From Bacillus sp. MM2020_1 (lineage in GTDB: Bacteria; Bacillota; Bacilli; Bacillales; Cytobacillaceae): DNA of 64,000 nt. The notes under the pieces are model-generated. The model did not search any database and was not told where the DNA came from. It saw nothing but the letters and a program-made list of their open reading frames with translations. A program made the position numbers and the translations under genes. The stretch covers positions 55,055 to 119,054 of the forward strand of contig JAANMP010000011.1 of assembly GCA_011250595.1 (NCBI GenBank), given 5' to 3'. This document shows, in pieces, positions 26,432 to 35,804 of this stretch; position 1 is the stretch's first letter, and every line of letters begins with the position of its first letter.

Positions 26432-29400
26432 TTAATCTGTATTCTTACCCCCCTTAAGATCCGTCGTTCTAAAAACCTCTTCCATGATTCCATAGGATTT
26501 TTTCAATCGTTCATAATAGGTTGGCTTCTCCCACTTATTCCAGTTGTAGAAAAATACATCAGATTGTTGAAGCTGATTATTAACTGCTTTAGGCAATGTT
26601 TGCTTGATCGCCCCTTTTTCTGTTGTCACTAAAGCAACCCTAATCCCATTAATCTCCGCACTTCCTGCCAACCCACTTTCCCATACATCTCCCATTACTT
26701 CTTTTAAACTAGGGTCTTTAACATTCAATAACTGCCACGCGATCCTGCCTTCGATAACCTTCTTATCATTACTGATACTTATATCTGTTAACGAATCAAA
26801 AGCTTTATTTTTCGGATTAGCATTTCCAAATTTCAATTTTCCAGTCTCGTAGCCCTCAAAAGGAATAATCGTCTTTGTTGATGGAATCCTCAATTCTTTA
26901 TTTAGGGCAAGTCTAATTGGATGAAACACTCCATTATTTTTCTTGCTTACATAAGCCTGTTCGTCAATCATCTTCAACAGGTGCGCATACTGAAAATAGA
27001 AAGTATCATAGTAACTGTCTACCAATATCCTAGAATGATTAGTTCCTGCCAGTTTTACCAAAAAGTCAATACCGAAGTCTGTCTTTACAGAGTTCTTATC
27101 TGTTAATGATATAGTGGTTTGGCCTTGCTTATTGATGGTATCAAGTAACAGGAAAGTTCCTTCGTTAGCAAAATCAACGGGTCGATTATACTTTAGAAGA
27201 AAATATAAATACCCGTTATCCGAGGAAAACCGAACTTCCTTTATCGGGTGGTTCTTTTCTTTGGTTAGATAACCTTTCCTAACTCCTGCCAAATCCCAAT
27301 CCTTAGTGACACCGTCAACAAGGATTACTTGTTCCTTTTTTCCTGGTTCAAAACCTTTGATACCAAAGTGCTGTTCATTTGTTTGTACGTTGTTCCAATA
27401 GGGTCTTCGATCCGGATTATCAAAATCCATAGTGTTCCACGTCCGTTTAAACCATTCATCCTGCCAAGAGAAGACAAGCCCGCCCATATAACCTTCAGAA
27501 ACAATCGATTGATAAAGATATCTATTAATTTCCCCTTGTTCCTCCTCTGAATGAAGGCCTTGGTTCATTCCATAAGCGTTCTTATGTGTTAATCCTCTTG
27601 AAGCCGGTACACCAAATTCTGCAACAAGTACAGGCATTTGATGGGCTGAACGTAGGACATTTAGATAACCGGCATAATTGTTTTTCTTCCCCTTTGAATC
27701 GACATAGTTAAGGTATGACTTCTCATAGTTAAGAAAATCAGGATAATAGGGATAAATATGATAGGAAGCGAAGACCCCTGAAGAAAATTGCTTGGCTGCT
27801 TTAATATGGTTAGGATTAACCGAAACCATATCCTCATTTTCAAGCGGTTCTGCCGGATGCTTCAACAAATCAGTTGTTACCCAGTTTGTAAAACTCATTG
27901 AGTGTTGCCACTGGTATTGTTTCGCTTCATAATCAGCAGCATAATCCATTAAGCCAGCCAACCAAATTTCAAAGGGATTTGCCTTTTCTGTTTTAAAGTA
28001 ATTGCCAGTAAATTGACCGATTTTTCTATGCTTCGCATTCGTATTCTTGACCATCGCGGGGTCCCATTCTGTACCGACTATTATTCCTAATACATATTTT
28101 GAAATGTCGTGTGTATAACTACCTGAAGCATGTCCAGGTCTGTCAGGAATCTCTGCTTTACCATGTATAATATCTATCATATTTTTAATTTCTAACTTTG
28201 CATCTTCTAGATTAATCTTTGCAAATGCATCTTGAGTATGAATAAGATTCTCCTCATTTACCCATGTACCATGAAATAGATACAACGGCTTTTTCGCGAT
28301 TTGATTATATTCATAAAAGGCTTCATAAAATTGTGGCGGATGAAGCGTATAAATTCTGATTGCATTTGCATTCATTGCGCCAATTTCTTTAAACCAACGG
28401 AAGTACTCCTCTTTTGTTATCGCAGTCTCACCAGGAAAGTATCCTGGCTTTCCTATCCCCATATTCACCCCTTTAATTAAAAGATTCTCCCATTTTCCAT
28501 TCTTCCGGACCTGTATATACGAATCTCCTGTCTTGCTGTTTATCTTAATCCCATTATTTTCTGCCAATTCCACATTTTCTTGATTGTCTACATGGTGCAA
28601 TCCATTTTTTAAAATATCCTTCATCAATGGAACGTACGTTTTCCAATAAAAAGAATTGTTTGCTCCAATATTCCTTTTCCATGCATCAAGCCCTTTTGTT
28701 TGGTAAATCGCAGGAACATCGGACTCATCTGCAAAATCTCCTGAAAAATAGTAGGAGGAGTATTTAGTATTTTGGTGATAAATGACTGCTGGGAAATTTG
28801 CTGGAATACCGAAACCTTCAAGTGTTTCCTTAGCTTGTTTTGAAATCGGCAATTTATATGAAGCAAGAACTTCATCCTGATCTTTAGCATCAATAATATC
28901 AAACCAATACTTATAATTCCCCTGAATATCTTGATTAAAATATTTATTTCCTTTATTAGTTAATTGAAAAAGCAGCCCCTCATCTTGAACATCTTTATTG
29001 CCAATAACAACAACATAATTATTTTTACTAACAAAAACGAATCCCTCACCAGTAAATGACCATTTCTTGGTTTGTTGTTGATAACTTTTCTTTACCCATT
29101 CAGGTACTTCCTTACTATTTAGGTCGGAAAAATAACGTCCAATCCAACCGGACCATTCTACATTTAGTAGATTAGAGATTTTCGCTTTTGCTGTTTCTGA
29201 GGTTGGACTAGCAAACGTATTAAATTCTGCAATTAACGTTTTTCCCTTCGATTGGATAAGGGCCTTTTCAATTTGATTGACTTCGTTGGATTTTAGTCCG
29301 CCGTAAATTTTTTCCGATCGTTTTCCAGACGGATTCTGTCCGAAAAACTCCTCTTTATATACCCCGTATTGATCCGTTAAATAGAAAACATCATATTTTT

Positions 29401-29689
29401 GTAAATCTTTCGGTATCGGCGCAATTGTATATTTCTGTCCATCCTTTGGTTCAAAACCTTTGTAATCCTCGGTAACAGAATAAGGAACTTGTCCATTTTT
29501 AAAATATTTATCATTGTTTAATATCCAAACAAGCCCCTTATGTTCCCTGTAGGAAGAATTAGGGACCGTCTTGTCGACAATTAACACGTTTAATTTTTTC
29601 ACCGGTTGAATTTGCCATAACCAAAAAGGGCATGTCAAAATCATTAGAAAAAGCATGGTATATATGATTAAATACATGGGTTTTTTCAT
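26432..29689 (-). CDS. Large membrane-anchored glycosidase-like protein
   Basis: 1085 aa. An N-terminal signal anchor (residues 5-25) is followed by an alpha/beta region to about 300 (LNVLIVDKTVP, YDVFYLTDQYG) that resembles a GATase-like or DUF4350-like fold. A TIM-barrel glycoside-hydrolase-like domain runs from about 395 to 760: LIKGVNMGIGKPG, NAIRIYTLHPP, GIIVGTEWDP with candidate acid Glu541, and VLVAEFGVPASRG with a second candidate glutamate near residue 690. A beta-rich C-terminal region resembles a carbohydrate-binding domain. It should act outside the cell on the polymer made by the adjacent GT2. The ATG overlaps the GT2 stop by 4 bp. I do not recognise a numbered GH family. Confidence 0.75.
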   Translation of the reverse strand: MKKPMYLIIYTMLFLMILTCPFWLWQIQPVKKLNVLIVDKTVPNSSYREHKGLVWILNNDKYFKNGQVPYSVTEDYKGFEPKDGQKYTIAPIPKDLQKYDVFYLTDQYGVYKEEFFGQNPSGKRSEKIYGGLKSNEVNQIEKALIQSKGKTLIAEFNTFASPTSETAKAKISNLLNVEWSGWIGRYFSDLNSKEVPEWVKKSYQQQTKKWSFTGEGFVFVSKNNYVVVIGNKDVQDEGLLFQLTNKGNKYFNQDIQGNYKYWFDIIDAKDQDEVLASYKLPISKQAKETLEGFGIPANFPAVIYHQNTKYSSYYFSGDFADESDVPAIYQTKGLDAWKRNIGANNSFYWKTYVPLMKDILKNGLHHVDNQENVELAENNGIKINSKTGDSYIQVRKNGKWENLLIKGVNMGIGKPGYFPGETAITKEEYFRWFKEIGAMNANAIRIYTLHPPQFYEAFYEYNQIAKKPLYLFHGTWVNEENLIHTQDAFAKINLEDAKLEIKNMIDIIHGKAEIPDRPGHASGSYTHDISKYVLGIIVGTEWDPAMVKNTNAKHRKIGQFTGNYFKTEKANPFEIWLAGLMDYAADYEAKQYQWQHSMSFTNWVTTDLLKHPAEPLENEDMVSVNPNHIKAAKQFSSGVFASYHIYPYYPDFLNYEKSYLNYVDSKGKKNNYAGYLNVLRSAHQMPVLVAEFGVPASRGLTHKNAYGMNQGLHSEEEQGEINRYLYQSIVSEGYMGGLVFSWQDEWFKRTWNTMDFDNPDRRPYWNNVQTNEQHFGIKGFEPGKKEQVILVDGVTKDWDLAGVRKGYLTKEKNHPIKEVRFSSDNGYLYFLLKYNRPVDFANEGTFLLLDTINKQGQTTISLTDKNSVKTDFGIDFLVKLAGTNHSRILVDSYYDTFYFQYAHLLKMIDEQAYVSKKNNGVFHPIRLALNKELRIPSTKTIIPFEGYETGKLKFGNANPKNKAFDSLTDISISNDKKVIEGRIAWQLLNVKDPSLKEVMGDVWESGLAGSAEINGIRVALVTTEKGAIKQTLPKAVNNQLQQSDVFFYNWNKWEKPTYYERLKKSYGIMEEVFRTTDLKGGKNTD

Positions 29690-31098
29690 TCAGAAACACC
29701 TTTTCTTTTCATTTCTCCCCAACTTCTATCCCCCATTATCATTTGCCATATCCCCTCACAACGCCAAAATACGGTCAGCGGCCGATACCAAATGGTTTCA
29801 GTTAGAGAGTATAAAAACAATTTAACAATATCAGATACTTTCGGATACTTTGTTAGGCTCCATTCTTCTAGTAGAACCGCTGACATGGAAAAAATAGACC
29901 CATATAAACACGAAAGAAGAAATAATAAAATAGAAAATTCAACATAAATGCCCCCTAAAAATAAACAGAAGAACATAAATAGATATCCTGATAGCTCGAT
30001 CACAGGTCCAAAAAATTCAACGATCCAAAAGTATGGGAAAGATATGAAACCAATCAATCCGTACTTCGGGTTAAAAGTTATCTTTTTATGTGTCCATAGG
30101 CTTTCAAACAGGCCTCTATGCCAACGTCTCCTTTGCCTGCGTAAGAAGGTAATGTCTTCAGGAACCTCCGTCCAACAAACCGGGTCAGGTACATAAACAA
30201 TCTTTTTCTTGATATTTTTTTCCTTTAAGAGTCTATGGATTCTAACGACTAATTCCATATCTTCCCCAACTGTATCTGTTCGATAACCTCCTGCAGTAAT
30301 TACCCATTGCTTAGAAAAAACACCAAATGCACCTGAAATAATTAATAATAGATTATGACGACTTAGGCCAATTCTCCCCATTAAAAAAGCCCGCAAATAT
30401 TCGATGATTTGCATAACGACCAGTGGGTTACTCGATAAACCAATTTTTTGAATATGCCCGTTTTTGATTTGACAGCCATTCGCGATTCGAACGCTTCCGC
30501 CCGAGGCTATTACCTCTTCATTTGAGTCAATAATAGGCTTCATAACCTTTAAAAAGGCATCCGGCTCTAGTACCGAATCTCCATCTAATGAACAAAAATA
30601 GGGGTAATGGGAAAAGTTTAGACCCACATTAAGTGCGTCCGCCTTCCCTCCATTTTCCTTGTCAATCAGAAACAAATTGGACAGAATGGCTGATTGATAA
30701 ATCTTACGAATCGGTTTTGTTTCGACCTGTTTTCTTACCACTCTTTTTATTTCCTTCATATCGTAGTGTTCAATTACTTTTTCAAGTGTTTGATCGGTTG
30801 AACCGTCATTCACCACAATCACTTCAAATGTAGGGTAATTAACGCTTAATAATGAGCGCACACTCTGAATAATACCAGCTTCTTCATTGTAAGCTGGGAC
30901 GATAATTGATACCGGCTTGGTATAAAATTCATCCTCGTAATCCTCATAGGCTTGAACTCTATCTAGCTGGTATTCCTTCCTAAGATGGAAAAAAGAGATA
31001 ACCAAAATGGCAGAATAGAAAATAATGACAACCACCATATAGATAGCTATAAACCACGCAAAAAATGTTACCACATCTCCCCATTGCAAAACAGTCAT
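29686..31098 (-). CDS. Processive-type membrane glycosyltransferase (GT2, cellulose/hyaluronan synthase-like)
   Basis: 470 aa. An N-terminal transmembrane helix (residues 12-37), a GT2 domain and two or three C-terminal helices. The catalytic motifs are complete: VVNDGSTD at 96-102, KADALN at 152-157, LDGDS at 171-175, the GED catalytic aspartate at 278-280 and the QRRRW motif at 322-326. This combination defines polymer-forming synthases of the BcsA/PgaC/HasA type. There is no PilZ domain. AAAGGGGGA precedes the ATG. Within a diguanylate cyclase operon it is the likely exopolysaccharide synthase; the sugar is unknown. Confidence 0.92.
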   Translation of the reverse strand: MTVLQWGDVVTFFAWFIAIYMVVVIIFYSAILVISFFHLRKEYQLDRVQAYEDYEDEFYTKPVSIIVPAYNEEAGIIQSVRSLLSVNYPTFEVIVVNDGSTDQTLEKVIEHYDMKEIKRVVRKQVETKPIRKIYQSAILSNLFLIDKENGGKADALNVGLNFSHYPYFCSLDGDSVLEPDAFLKVMKPIIDSNEEVIASGGSVRIANGCQIKNGHIQKIGLSSNPLVVMQIIEYLRAFLMGRIGLSRHNLLLIISGAFGVFSKQWVITAGGYRTDTVGEDMELVVRIHRLLKEKNIKKKIVYVPDPVCWTEVPEDITFLRRQRRRWHRGLFESLWTHKKITFNPKYGLIGFISFPYFWIVEFFGPVIELSGYLFMFFCLFLGGIYVEFSILLFLLSCLYGSIFSMSAVLLEEWSLTKYPKVSDIVKLFLYSLTETIWYRPLTVFWRCEGIWQMIMGDRSWGEMKRKGVSE

Positions 31099-31101
31099 TG
31101 T

Positions 31102-32139
31102 CTATCCCCCTTTGTGAAGCCATTCCCAGGCCATATCCTTCGCAAATGCATCTTTGGATGTTTCTAATACTTCCCGCAATATGTCGTACCCATTTGGAAA
31201 TTGACTGATTGCCTGACCAGCCTGCGACCGAACCCACCATGTTCGATCATGCAAAAGTTCAATCAATCTCGAAATCGCTTTAACTTCTTTTATTGAACCA
31301 ACTAGTTTAGCGGCAACCATTCTTTCTTCCCACTTGGCGGAATAAAGAAGTTCTAGGTAAGGTTCTGTATTTTTTACATAACCAATTTCAGATAATGCCT
31401 TTAAAGCTCGAAGCCTAATTTCTCCTTTATAGGAAGAAAAAACATTTTCAAGAAAGGATAGATATTTTAGTCCTCTTTTAATCGAAATTACATCAAGAAT
31501 TGCTTTTTGTAAGGGAGGACTACTTTTATGAAAATGAAGAATAAACTGCTCAAATTGTTGTTCGTCGAGGCGGATTATTATGATACGGTACTCAAATTCA
31601 GAGAAAGGCTGATAGTAGGTTGTTAACATATCAAATAATTGTCCATATTGGAATAAAGCAAGGATTCTTAAAGAATGAATAAGTTCTGTGTGGGAAAGTT
31701 TTTTTTTCTTTGTTAGCGTGTAGATATCATCAATAAGGAGATTTAATTGGAAATCCTCAATATGATAGAGGGTATTCATCCGTTGGCTCCAACGCTTACT
31801 TTTTAGTTGCTGACGATAATAATCAGCCAAATACATGGAAGCTAATTCTGATAAACGTTTCTTTTCATCTGCCCCCTCTAATATTTTGCTATACCTGCTT
31901 AGAAGCTCTTCGATAGCTTTCTGTTCAAGAACGGATTTAGGGTTCATCCCCCTTGAATACCCTCCATCCATAAGCATTGTAAAAAGGATCGATTGGTAAT
32001 TCTCAACATATGCTTCTATCGTCTTTCTGTTTTTTATCTCTATTGCTTTCCTTATCGTTAAGTATATTAGTAAAACCACTAACAATCCTAAAACGGTAAT
32101 GGTTAGAATTGTTAGGAAATATAATTCATTTTTCAGCAT
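31102..32139 (-). CDS. Membrane-anchored HEAT-repeat protein
   Basis: 345 aa with one N-terminal transmembrane helix (residues 8-30) and a helical cytoplasmic part. The C-terminal half contains HEAT/PBS-lyase-like repeats: IRLRALKALSEIGYVKNTEPYLELLY, then MVAAKLVGSIKEVKAISRLIELL and WWVRSQAGQAISQFPNGYDILREVL (each split across segments). Such repeats are protein interaction scaffolds. It lies 3 bp upstream of the synthase and 1 bp downstream of the cyclase, so it may couple the c-di-GMP or phosphorylation signal to the glycosyltransferase. No enzyme motif is seen. Confidence 0.85.
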   Translation of the reverse strand: MLKNELYFLTILTITVLGLLVVLLIYLTIRKAIEIKNRKTIEAYVENYQSILFTMLMDGGYSRGMNPKSVLEQKAIEELLSRYSKILEGADEKKRLSELASMYLADYYRQQLKSKRWSQRMNTLYHIEDFQLNLLIDDIYTLTKKKKLSHTELIHSLRILALFQYGQLFDMLTTYYQPFSEFEYRIIIIRLDEQQFEQFILHFHKSSPPLQKAILDVISIKRGLKYLSFLENVFSSYKGEIRLRALKALSEIGYVKNTEPYLELLYSAKWEERMVAAKLVGSIKEVKAISRLIELLHDRTWWVRSQAGQAISQFPNGYDILREVLETSKDAFAKDMAWEWLHKGG

Positions 32140-32140
32140 T

Positions 32141-33493
32141 CTATTTCATCCTTTTAATTAACCTTTCTATCCTTGCTTGAAGTTCTTTAATACTAAATGG
32201 TTTGGTCATATAATCATCTGCTCCAAGCTTTAATGCCCTTTCAATATCCGTTTCACTTTTTCTTCCTGTCAGCATAACAACATGAATATTTCTTCTAGTT
32301 TCTATTTTTTTTACTCTCTGAAGGATTTCCATCCCATCCATGACAGGCATAACACCATCAAGTATTAAGAAATGTTCTCCTTTTTCTTCTAAGCGTTTTG
32401 ATTCAAAGAATTGTAGACCATCTTCATATGTTTCAATGTCAAGGTCATAATGATTAAACACCATACCCTTAAGCACTCTCATTAGCATGGTTCGAATAAT
32501 AGAATCGTCATCAATGACTGAAACAAACAAGGTTTTTTTCGATAACACAAGAGGACTCATGTGGATTGATTCCACTCTAGCCCGCCCATTTCCTTTAGCT
32601 TTATATAGGGCTATATCAGCAGCTTTTAAAGCAGCTTCCATGGATGTTTCCGGATGATTAATTGAATAAACACCAGCAGAAAAAGTAACCGAAAAAATTT
32701 TATTCTCTTCCTCAAATTGCACTTTAGAAAATTCGCTTATTAGTCTTGTAACAATATCTGCTACATCCATTTGATTCGTATTTTGAAAAAGAATAACAAA
32801 TTCTTCTCCCCCATATCTAAAAACATTATCAGAACTTCTAGTATATTTTTTCAAAAAGTTTGCTAAGGTAACAAGAACCTTGTCACCTGTAAGATGGCCA
32901 TATGTATCGTTAATCTGTTTAAAATGATCAATGTCTAATATAGCCAAACTAAAAAATTGTTTGGTTCTTATTAAGTCTTTGATATTCCTCTCAAAAACAT
33001 CAACTAGGAATTTTCGATTGTAAAGTTGCGTTAGCTCATCCAAAAGAATGGAATGGTCAAATTTTTTCTTCCTTTTAATAAGACGCTCTATGCGAACTGT
33101 CAACTCTTCCAAATCAAATGGTTTTTCAATAAAATCATCTGCCCCTAATTTATAGGCAGTTATTCTTGATTCGCGATCATTTTTTTGGCTGGTAATAATC
33201 TTAGGGACAAAGTTTTGTTTATTATGATTTTGTAACTCATCAAGGAGTTGAAAACCATTGATAACTTGTAAGTGTTGATCAATTATTACACAATCTGGAC
33301 TTAAGTCGAAGTACTGTGATATAGCCTTTTTAGCTTCTGTATTGGCTACAACCATCCATCCCTGTTTCTCGAGTGTGTCCTTTACTGGGATAAGTAACGA
33401 TATATCATTGTCGATAATTTGGATAAGTGGAACATTTTCTTCCTTTCGCAGCTGTTTGTTGTAATGTAAATTTCCATCATAATTTAAGTCCAT
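32141..33493 (-). CDS. Response regulator diguanylate cyclase with REC-GGDEF-REC architecture
   Basis: 450 aa. The first receiver domain spans residues 21-140 with acceptor Asp72 and the conserved lysine in FIEKPF. The cyclase domain follows, with an active-type GGEEF at 228-232 and an inhibitory I-site RSSD at 219-222 exactly five residues before it, so product feedback by c-di-GMP is predicted. A second receiver domain begins near 320 with the acidic DDD and acceptor Asp379. No histidine kinase is adjacent. The frame reaches 33526, but GGGAGTAGG precedes the ATG at 33493. It is the first gene of a four-gene operon with the HEAT protein, GT2 and glycosidase. Confidence 0.93.
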   Translation of the reverse strand: MDLNYDGNLHYNKQLRKEENVPLIQIIDNDISLLIPVKDTLEKQGWMVVANTEAKKAISQYFDLSPDCVIIDQHLQVINGFQLLDELQNHNKQNFVPKIITSQKNDRESRITAYKLGADDFIEKPFDLEELTVRIERLIKRKKKFDHSILLDELTQLYNRKFLVDVFERNIKDLIRTKQFFSLAILDIDHFKQINDTYGHLTGDKVLVTLANFLKKYTRSSDNVFRYGGEEFVILFQNTNQMDVADIVTRLISEFSKVQFEEENKIFSVTFSAGVYSINHPETSMEAALKAADIALYKAKGNGRARVESIHMSPLVLSKKTLFVSVIDDDSIIRTMLMRVLKGMVFNHYDLDIETYEDGLQFFESKRLEEKGEHFLILDGVMPVMDGMEILQRVKKIETRRNIHVVMLTGRKSETDIERALKLGADDYMTKPFSIKELQARIERLIKRMK

Positions 33494-33649
33494 AAACAAC
33501 CTACTCCCTGATTGAAGATCATTCAAATATGAATAAACAAACTATTTTCTAATTGATTCCCCTTTTACTATTCCCTTTTTAAAACAGATTTAAGGTAACT
33601 AAAGTTTATTATTAATAAATCCATGTGTCACGCGAAATGACAGAGAAAT

Positions 33650-33676
33650 AGTCGAAAAAAAATAATTTTTGTCGAA
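33650..33676 (-). promoter_or_regulatory. Two Spo0A-box-like sites upstream of the c-di-GMP operon
   Basis: TGTCGAA (exact 0A box) at 33670-33676 and AGTCGAA (6 of 7) at 33650-33656, in the same orientation and 20 bp apart. They lie between the proC terminator and the diguanylate cyclase start. An inverted repeat TGTCA-N7-TGACA lies at 33626-33642. Confidence 0.5.
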
Positions 33677-33705
33677 TTTATTTTCTCTATTGAAAGTTAA
33701 AAAAA

Positions 33706-33727
33706 GAGATCCACTGAACTGGATCCC
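33706..33727 (-). terminator. Terminator of proC
   Basis: Stem GATCCA / TGGATC with a 6-nt loop, plus an outer G-C pair. The minus strand continues with TCTTTTTTTAAC. Confidence 0.82.
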
Positions 33728-33737
33728 AGAGTGCTTG

Positions 33738-34541
33738 TTATATAAGATTTTTAACTTTATTTGTACAACTGTCCATTGCGGCCAAAATGGAACCCCGAAA
33801 TTTCTCTTCTTCTAGAGTAACAACGGCTTCAATCGTTGCACCTCCAGGAGTACACACATTATCTTTTAATTCGCTAGGATGTTTTCCAGTCTCAAGGACC
33901 ATTTTAGCCGCTCCTAGTACAGCTTGAGCAGCAAGCCGATAAGCCTGATCCCTTGGTATTCCCTGCCTAACTCCTCCATCTGCCATTGCTTCAATGAGCA
34001 TATAAACATACGCCGGGGAAGAGCCACTGATTGCAGGTACAGCATCCATTAGTTTTTCATCTAGCCGCTCGGTCTTACTAAAGGTGTGGAACAAGCGCTC
34101 CACCTCACTAATTTCAGATTCATCAAGATAAATATTAGCACAGATTGCACTCATTCCTTCGCCTACTAGTGAAGGAGTATTAGGCATGGTTCGCACGGCC
34201 TTTACTTGGAATCCAAATGATTGTTCGATATCCATTAATGAAATTCCAGCTGCAATGGTTATAATAATCGCAGATGGTTTAATCTCATTTTTTATTTCTT
34301 TTATTACATTTACATAGAGTTCAGGTTTCACTGCAAGTATTAGTATGTCTGCATATCCGGCAATATCCCGATTATTTAATGTTGTGAGAATCCCGTATGT
34401 TTTCTCGATGATCTCGATCGTTTTTTCTGAATTAGCGCTAGCCATAACGTTTTCTTTAGGAATTAGTTGTGATTTTATAATTCCCTCAATCATGGCCTGA
34501 GCCATTTTTCCAGCTCCAATAAAACCTATTTTCTTATTCAT
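33738..34541 (-). CDS. proC: Pyrroline-5-carboxylate reductase
   Basis: Reduces pyrroline-5-carboxylate to proline with NAD(P)H. 267 aa from the ATG at 34541: KKIGFIGAGKMAQAMIEGI is the Rossmann motif, VRTMPNTPSLVGEGM and AISGSSPAYVYMLIEAMADG are catalytic-domain hallmarks, and VCTPGGATIEA is near the C terminus. The frame runs on upstream to 34667, but GGGGAG precedes the internal ATG and the family length fits. It is downstream of the DUF3189-like gene, probably in one transcript. Confidence 0.95.
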   Translation of the reverse strand: MNKKIGFIGAGKMAQAMIEGIIKSQLIPKENVMASANSEKTIEIIEKTYGILTTLNNRDIAGYADILILAVKPELYVNVIKEIKNEIKPSAIIITIAAGISLMDIEQSFGFQVKAVRTMPNTPSLVGEGMSAICANIYLDESEISEVERLFHTFSKTERLDEKLMDAVPAISGSSPAYVYMLIEAMADGGVRQGIPRDQAYRLAAQAVLGAAKMVLETGKHPSELKDNVCTPGGATIEAVVTLEEEKFRGSILAAMDSCTNKVKNLI

Positions 34542-34554
34542 ATTTTCTCCCCAC

Positions 34555-35067
34555 TTACTTATACATTCCATTCTCAAGGACGATAATATTTTCTCCGTAT
34601 TTTGTTCTCCCAATTTCTTTTGTATTTTCAACCAACCTATATATATTATCACAACATCGTTTAGCACCTATGACTAATAATGGCACCCCAATGAAATCGA
34701 TTTTTAAACCTCTTGAGAAAAATCCACCCATTGACATGGCAAAAGGCACCGTTGGCGAAGTATTGGAAAAGACGATTTTTTCCTCAAATTTAAATTTTTC
34801 TTGCAGCAATAAACTCATTTCTTTTAATGCTGGAACCACATATTTATTCCTTTTCCGTCCTATTGTGTATACAGAATGTCCCTCCTCATCATTCCCATGG
34901 AAAATAAGTTTTCCAAAGTCTTCCTTCGTTAATTTATTGAAATAATTCACATTTAATATTTCTTCTTTTGTAAGTTTCCGTTCAGATTGTGGTAATTGTT
35001 TTAAATGATAGGCAGCTGCTAAAGACGTTGTATGAGTTCCACCATAATCATTATAGATATAAATCAT
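34555..35067 (-). CDS. DUF3189-like protein of unknown function
   Basis: 170-aa soluble protein beginning MIYIYNDYGGTHTTSLAAAY, a glycine/threonine-rich opening like that of DUF3189 proteins found across Firmicutes. It has an alpha/beta pattern with SNTSPTVPFAMSMGGFFSRG in the middle. No known activity. Start: AAAGGATGATAGCT suits the ATG at 35067; the ATG at 35076 would lie inside that ribosome binding site. It is 13 bp upstream of proC. Confidence 0.7.
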   Translation of the reverse strand: MIYIYNDYGGTHTTSLAAAYHLKQLPQSERKLTKEEILNVNYFNKLTKEDFGKLIFHGNDEEGHSVYTIGRKRNKYVVPALKEMSLLLQEKFKFEEKIVFSNTSPTVPFAMSMGGFFSRGLKIDFIGVPLLVIGAKRCCDNIYRLVENTKEIGRTKYGENIIVLENGMYK

Positions 35068-35149
35068 AGCTATCATCCTTTTTTTTTTACTATGTATAAT
35101 ATGCTCAATAAAGCAACTGCCAATTCTAGGTATAGACCAAAGTAAAAAA

Positions 35150-35178
35150 AGAAGTTTATCACAAAAGGATAAACTTCT
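35150..35178 (-). terminator. Terminator of the deoC-xapX-cdd operon
   Basis: 10-bp perfect stem GAAGTTTATC / GATAAACTTC with a 7-nt loop, extended by one A-T pair. The minus strand then reads TTTTTTTAC. Confidence 0.94.
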
Positions 35179-35185
35179 CTTGAAC

Positions 35186-35599
<414 letters not shown>

Positions 35600-35609
35600 T
35601 CAAGGATAT

Positions 35610-35780
35610 TTAATGCTGAACTAATTTTGTAATCCATTCAAATAGGACTCCGCCAAAATACACCCCGAAAATACCCATTACTCCTGATAATACTGGGGGT
35701 GCAGGTATTGGAAGTTTTAAAAATTTAAACAACAAGCCAACTATTAATCCGGCAATTAATGCCAATATTACGTCTCTCAT
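35610..35780 (-). CDS. XapX-domain small membrane protein
   Basis: 56 codons plus stop, two hydrophobic helices around the XapX signature: VILALIAGLIVGLLFKFLK, then LPIPAPPVLSGVMGIFGVYF. The family is named after XapX of a xanthosine/nucleoside operon and has no known function. GTGAGGT precedes the ATG. It fills the gap between deoC (24 bp) and cdd (22 bp), so it belongs to the deoxyribonucleoside operon. It is too short for most gene finders. Confidence 0.88.
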   Translation of the reverse strand: MRDVILALIAGLIVGLLFKFLKLPIPAPPVLSGVMGIFGVYFGGVLFEWITKLVQH

Positions 35781-35804
35781 CTGATTAACCTCACAAAAGT
35801 ATTT

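Noticed and set aside
34542..34667. Long N terminus of ProC
   Set aside because: The extension lacks family similarity and overlaps the upstream gene; GGGGAG supports the start at 34541.
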